NCBI GenBank assembly: GCA_035504215.1
Contig: DATJSI010000036.1
Location: 85,626 to 149,625 of the forward strand
Reading direction: 5' to 3'
DNA length: 64,000 bases
Origin: Mycobacteriales bacterium
GTDB taxonomy: Bacteria; Actinomycetota; Actinomycetes; JAFAQI01
Part shown: positions 61,549 to 64,000 of the stretch, in pieces
Layout of the letters: every line of letters begins with the position of its first letter
Position numbering within the stretch: the first letter of the stretch is position 1
Translations under genes and position numbers: made by a program
The notes under the pieces: generated by a model
The model's input: the letters and a program-made list of their open reading frames with translations, nothing else
Database searches by the model: none
What the model was told of the DNA's origin: nothing

Positions 61549-62481
61549 ATGACAGACCTGGTACCGCCCAGGGCCGAGTTTCCGTACGGGACGATCGAGG
61601 CGGACGACCTGCTCGACAGCCTCGACGACCTCGAGATCGACGTACTGATCGACGACGACGGCGAGCCGACGTTGCTCGACGCCGAGGGCAACAAGGTCGA
61701 GACCTGGCGCGAGGGCTACCCGTACGACCACCGCATGACCCGCCTGGACTACGAGCGGACCAAGCGCCTGCTGCAGATCGAGCTGCTCAAGCTGCAGTCG
61801 TGGGTCAAGTCGGAGGGCCGCCGGCTCATCCTGCTCTTCGAGGGCCGCGACGCGGCCGGCAAGGGTGGCACCATCCGGCGTTACACCGAGCACTTGAACC
61901 CGCGCGGCGCCCGGGTCGTGGCGCTCGAGAAGCCGACCGACGTTCAGCGCGGCCAGTGGTACTTCCAGCGTTACGTCGAACAGCTGCCGGCGGCCGGCGA
62001 GATCGTCTTCTTCGACCGGTCCTGGTACAACCGCGCCGGCGTCGAGCGCGTGATGGGGTTCTGCTCGGACGATGAGTACGAGCTGTTCATGCAGCAGGCA
62101 CCGCCGTTCGAGCAGATGCTGGTCGAGGACGGGATCGACCTGGTCAAGTTCTGGTTCTCGGTGACGCAGAGCGAGCAGCGCACGCGGTTCACCCTGCGCC
62201 GGGTCGACCCCGTCAAGCAGTGGAAGCTCTCTCCGATGGACCTGGCCTCGCTGGACAAATGGGACGAGTACACCGAGGCCAAGGAGCAGATGTTCCAGCG
62301 CACGCACACCGGCTTCGCGCCCTGGACAGTGGTGAAGAGCAACGACAAGCGGCGCGGGCGGATCGAGTCGATGCGTCATGTTCTGTCCCGCTTCGACTAC
62401 CCCGGCAAGAGCGCCGCGGTGGTCGGGCGCCCCGATCCCGCTCTGGTCGGCACTCCGGACGAGGTCTACGAGGAGCGCTGA
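61549..62481 (+). CDS. Polyphosphate kinase 2
   Basis: A 310-residue PPK2. The kinase core has Walker A EGRDAAGKGGTIRRYTEHLNP (split in text at residues 98-118), the EKPTDVQRGQWYFQRYVEQLP lid block, Walker B with FFDRSWYNRAGVERVMGFC (about 155-173) and the KFWFSVTQSEQRTRF segment. PPK2 uses polyphosphate to phosphorylate NDPs or NMPs. The ATG at 61549 follows a GGAGAG-type site. With pstB at 63200 it forms part of a phosphate-related neighbourhood. Confidence 0.9.
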   Translation: MTDLVPPRAEFPYGTIEADDLLDSLDDLEIDVLIDDDGEPTLLDAEGNKVETWREGYPYDHRMTRLDYERTKRLLQIELLKLQSWVKSEGRRLILLFEGRDAAGKGGTIRRYTEHLNPRGARVVALEKPTDVQRGQWYFQRYVEQLPAAGEIVFFDRSWYNRAGVERVMGFCSDDEYELFMQQAPPFEQMLVEDGIDLVKFWFSVTQSEQRTRFTLRRVDPVKQWKLSPMDLASLDKWDEYTEAKEQMFQRTHTGFAPWTVVKSNDKRRGRIESMRHVLSRFDYPGKSAAVVGRPDPALVGTPDEVYEER

Positions 62482-62652
62482 GCCGCCCGACGAAGGCCGG
62501 GTCGGGACCCGAGCCCACACCCCAACTTCTGTCGTTCATCTAGTGGTCATCTGGCGTTCGGCTTGCGTGCGCCAGTCGTCGTCGTACGTCGGTTGTCGTT
62601 GTCTGACGGGTTTTGCGCCGCCCGGCAAGCGTGACGTGACGAGGGAGGACGC

Positions 62653-63162
62653 GTGAAGTCGCCGCGCTTTCTGTTCGTCGTTGGCGTGGGTCGGGGAGCC
62701 GAGGCACACCCGGTCTGGCCCGACGTTCACCAGAACTTCGAGGGCGAGGCCGACGGCGACGGCTCGTGGGTTGCCTGGCGGCTCACCGGTGCCAACCATC
62801 GTGAGCTCGGCCGCAGCTCCCGGGTCTTTCCGGACCTGCCGACCGCGCGCGAGGACGCGAAGCTGCTTCGCGAACGGATCGACGAGGCGCAGGCGCACAT
62901 TCTGACCGTGCCGCACACCGGCACCTGGGGCTGGCGGCTGCGCCTGGACGGCGTGCCCGTGGCGACCTCGAGCCGCGGATATGCCCGGCACCGTGAGTGC
63001 ACCTACAACGTCGAGGCGTTCGTCGCCGCAGTGCGCAATGCGCAACTGTCGGACGAGCACCTGCCGGCCCTCACCCAGGTCGTCGCCCCCCGTTCCGAAG
63101 ATGCCTCGTGGCGGGAGACGCTCTCCACTCCGCCGCGCGCAGTTCGCTATACGGAGGCCTGA
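62653..63162 (+). CDS. YegP/DUF1508-like duplicated small protein
   Basis: A 169-residue soluble protein in which two ~40-residue halves have the YegP-type pattern: [20 protein letters not shown] followed by AREDAKLL, and [18 protein letters not shown] followed by [10 protein letters not shown]. Duplication of this fold is typical of UPF0339-type proteins, although the match is only by pattern. GTG 62653 follows GAGGGAGG. Function unknown; it lies just before pstB. Confidence 0.55.
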   Translation: MKSPRFLFVVGVGRGAEAHPVWPDVHQNFEGEADGDGSWVAWRLTGANHRELGRSSRVFPDLPTAREDAKLLRERIDEAQAHILTVPHTGTWGWRLRLDGVPVATSSRGYARHRECTYNVEAFVAAVRNAQLSDEHLPALTQVVAPRSEDASWRETLSTPPRAVRYTEA

Positions 63163-63199
63163 TGCGTTGGATCACGAACCCGCTACCGAGGAGATTGCC

Positions 63200-64000
63200 G
63201 TGAGCATCGCCCCAGCCGTTCTGGACCTCACGGAGCCCCCGCGCCCCAGCGGTCAGGTGTCCGGCGCGCACCTCGATGCCGTGAACGTCTCGGCATGGTT
63301 CGGCACCAAGAAGGTGCTCGAGCGGGTCTCGCTGTCGATGCCTCCGGGTGTCGTCACTGCGCTGATCGGACCGTCCGGCTGCGGCAAGTCCACCTTCCTG
63401 CGAATCCTCAATCGGATGCACGAGTCCGTGGTGGGCGCGAAGCTGGCCGGTGAGGTGCGACTGAACGGCGCCGACATCTACGACCCGACCGCACGCACGA
63501 CCGAGACCAGGCGCCGGATCGGGATGGTGTTCCAGAAGCCGAACCCGTTCCCGACCATGTCGATCTCCGAGAACGTCACCGCGGGTCTGAAGCTCACCGG
63601 CACCAAGATCTCGCGGTCCGATCGGGCGGCGCTGATCGAGGACTGCCTCCTGCGCGGCGGGCTCTGGGCCGAGGTGAAGGACCGGCTCGACTCGCCTGGC
63701 GGCGCGCTGTCCGGAGGCCAGCAGCAGCGGCTGTGCATCGCTCGGTCGCTCGCCGTGAACCCCGACGTCCTGTTGATGGACGAGCCCTGCTCAGCCCTCG
63801 ACCCGACCTCGACCCGACGGGTCGAGGAGACCATTCATCTGCTTCGCGACCAGGTGACGATCGTCATCGTCACCCACAACATGCAGCAGGCGGCCCGGGT
63901 CTCCCAGCAGTGCGCGTTCTTCCTGGCCGAGCAGGGGACTCCGGGCCAGATCGTCGAGGCCGGCTCGACCGAGGACATCTTCGAGCGGCCCAAGGACCCG
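63200..64000 (+). CDS. pstB: Phosphate ABC transporter ATP-binding protein, partial
   Basis: A 267-residue start of an ABC ATPase that continues past the window end. Walker A is GPSGCGKST (58-66), the Q-loop region reads [12 protein letters not shown], which is diagnostic of PstB, the signature is LSGGQQQRL and Walker B LLMDEP with the SALDPTST D-loop. The GTG at 63200 has GGAG seven bases upstream. It would energise high-affinity phosphate import; other pst genes lie outside the window. Confidence 0.9.
   Translation, partial: MSIAPAVLDLTEPPRPSGQVSGAHLDAVNVSAWFGTKKVLERVSLSMPPGVVTALIGPSGCGKSTFLRILNRMHESVVGAKLAGEVRLNGADIYDPTARTTETRRRIGMVFQKPNPFPTMSISENVTAGLKLTGTKISRSDRAALIEDCLLRGGLWAEVKDRLDSPGGALSGGQQQRLCIARSLAVNPDVLLMDEPCSALDPTSTRRVEETIHLLRDQVTIVIVTHNMQQAARVSQQCAFFLAEQGTPGQIVEAGSTEDIFERPKDP

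Overview
The window reads as a stretch of chromosome from a high-GC Actinomycetota bacterium. The evidence is strongly GC-rich coding sequence with many GTG starts, a mycothiol-dependent-enzyme family protein, a DipZ homologue, a large LuxR-type ATPase regulator, and FadR, IclR, GlxA and WYL regulators typical of soil actinobacteria. I cannot place it in a genus. There is no rRNA, no intact transposase and no CRISPR array. Genes lie on both strands in short operons, many of them convergent pairs.

Layout. 1-3.6 kb: two convergent NERD-domain proteins, a DIP1984-family protein and a hemerythrin. 3.8-13 kb: secreted beta-propeller, FG-GAP and IPT proteins, one split by a frameshift, with a GlxA-type regulator between them. 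13-16.8 kb: FadR-type regulator divergent from a 3Fe-4S ferredoxin, a GT39-like mannosyltransferase and a methyltransferase. 17-22.5 kb: another secreted repeat protein, a VOC protein, tRNA-Asp and tRNA-Glu, a crotonase, a secreted propeller, a DNA glycosylase and tRNA-Lys. 22.7-28 kb: a metal-uptake operon (lipoprotein, ATPase, two permeases, Fur/Zur-type regulator) followed by a zinc alcohol dehydrogenase. 28-37 kb: M48 protease, small conserved proteins, a GNAT enzyme, a three-gene polysaccharide cassette (small membrane protein, processive GT2 synthase, GH26 hydrolase), and a self-regulated ArsR-like operon with a well-formed promoter. 37-44 kb: MMPL transporter, GGDEF-EAL protein, mycothiol-enzyme homologue, a decayed WYL regulator and a DinB protein. 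44-52.6 kb: D-aminopeptidase, sedolisin with PKD domains, dCTP deaminase, IclR and LAL regulators. 52.8-64 kb: MFS pump with its TetR repressor and operator palindromes, class V aminotransferase, DipZ, PEP-mutase-family enzyme, alpha/beta hydrolase, PPK2, a YegP-like protein and the start of pstB, cut by the window end.

The most striking non-coding content is two families of short repeats. One is a 57-62 bp hairpin element with near-perfect 26-27 bp arms, present five times (10850, 12866, 44010, 52794, 55204), in both orientations. It mostly sits in gene ends, and twice it reaches into coding sequence. The other is a 31-bp tandem repeat headed by an inverted half-unit, at two loci (2782 and 14149). 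Nothing in the annotated genes explains either family.

How genes work together: the 22.8-26.9 kb operon imports and senses a divalent metal; the 33.3-35.9 kb cassette plausibly makes, exports and trims an exopolysaccharide; MFS and TetR form a self-contained inducible efflux unit; PPK2 and PstB at the right edge suggest polyphosphate and phosphate handling.
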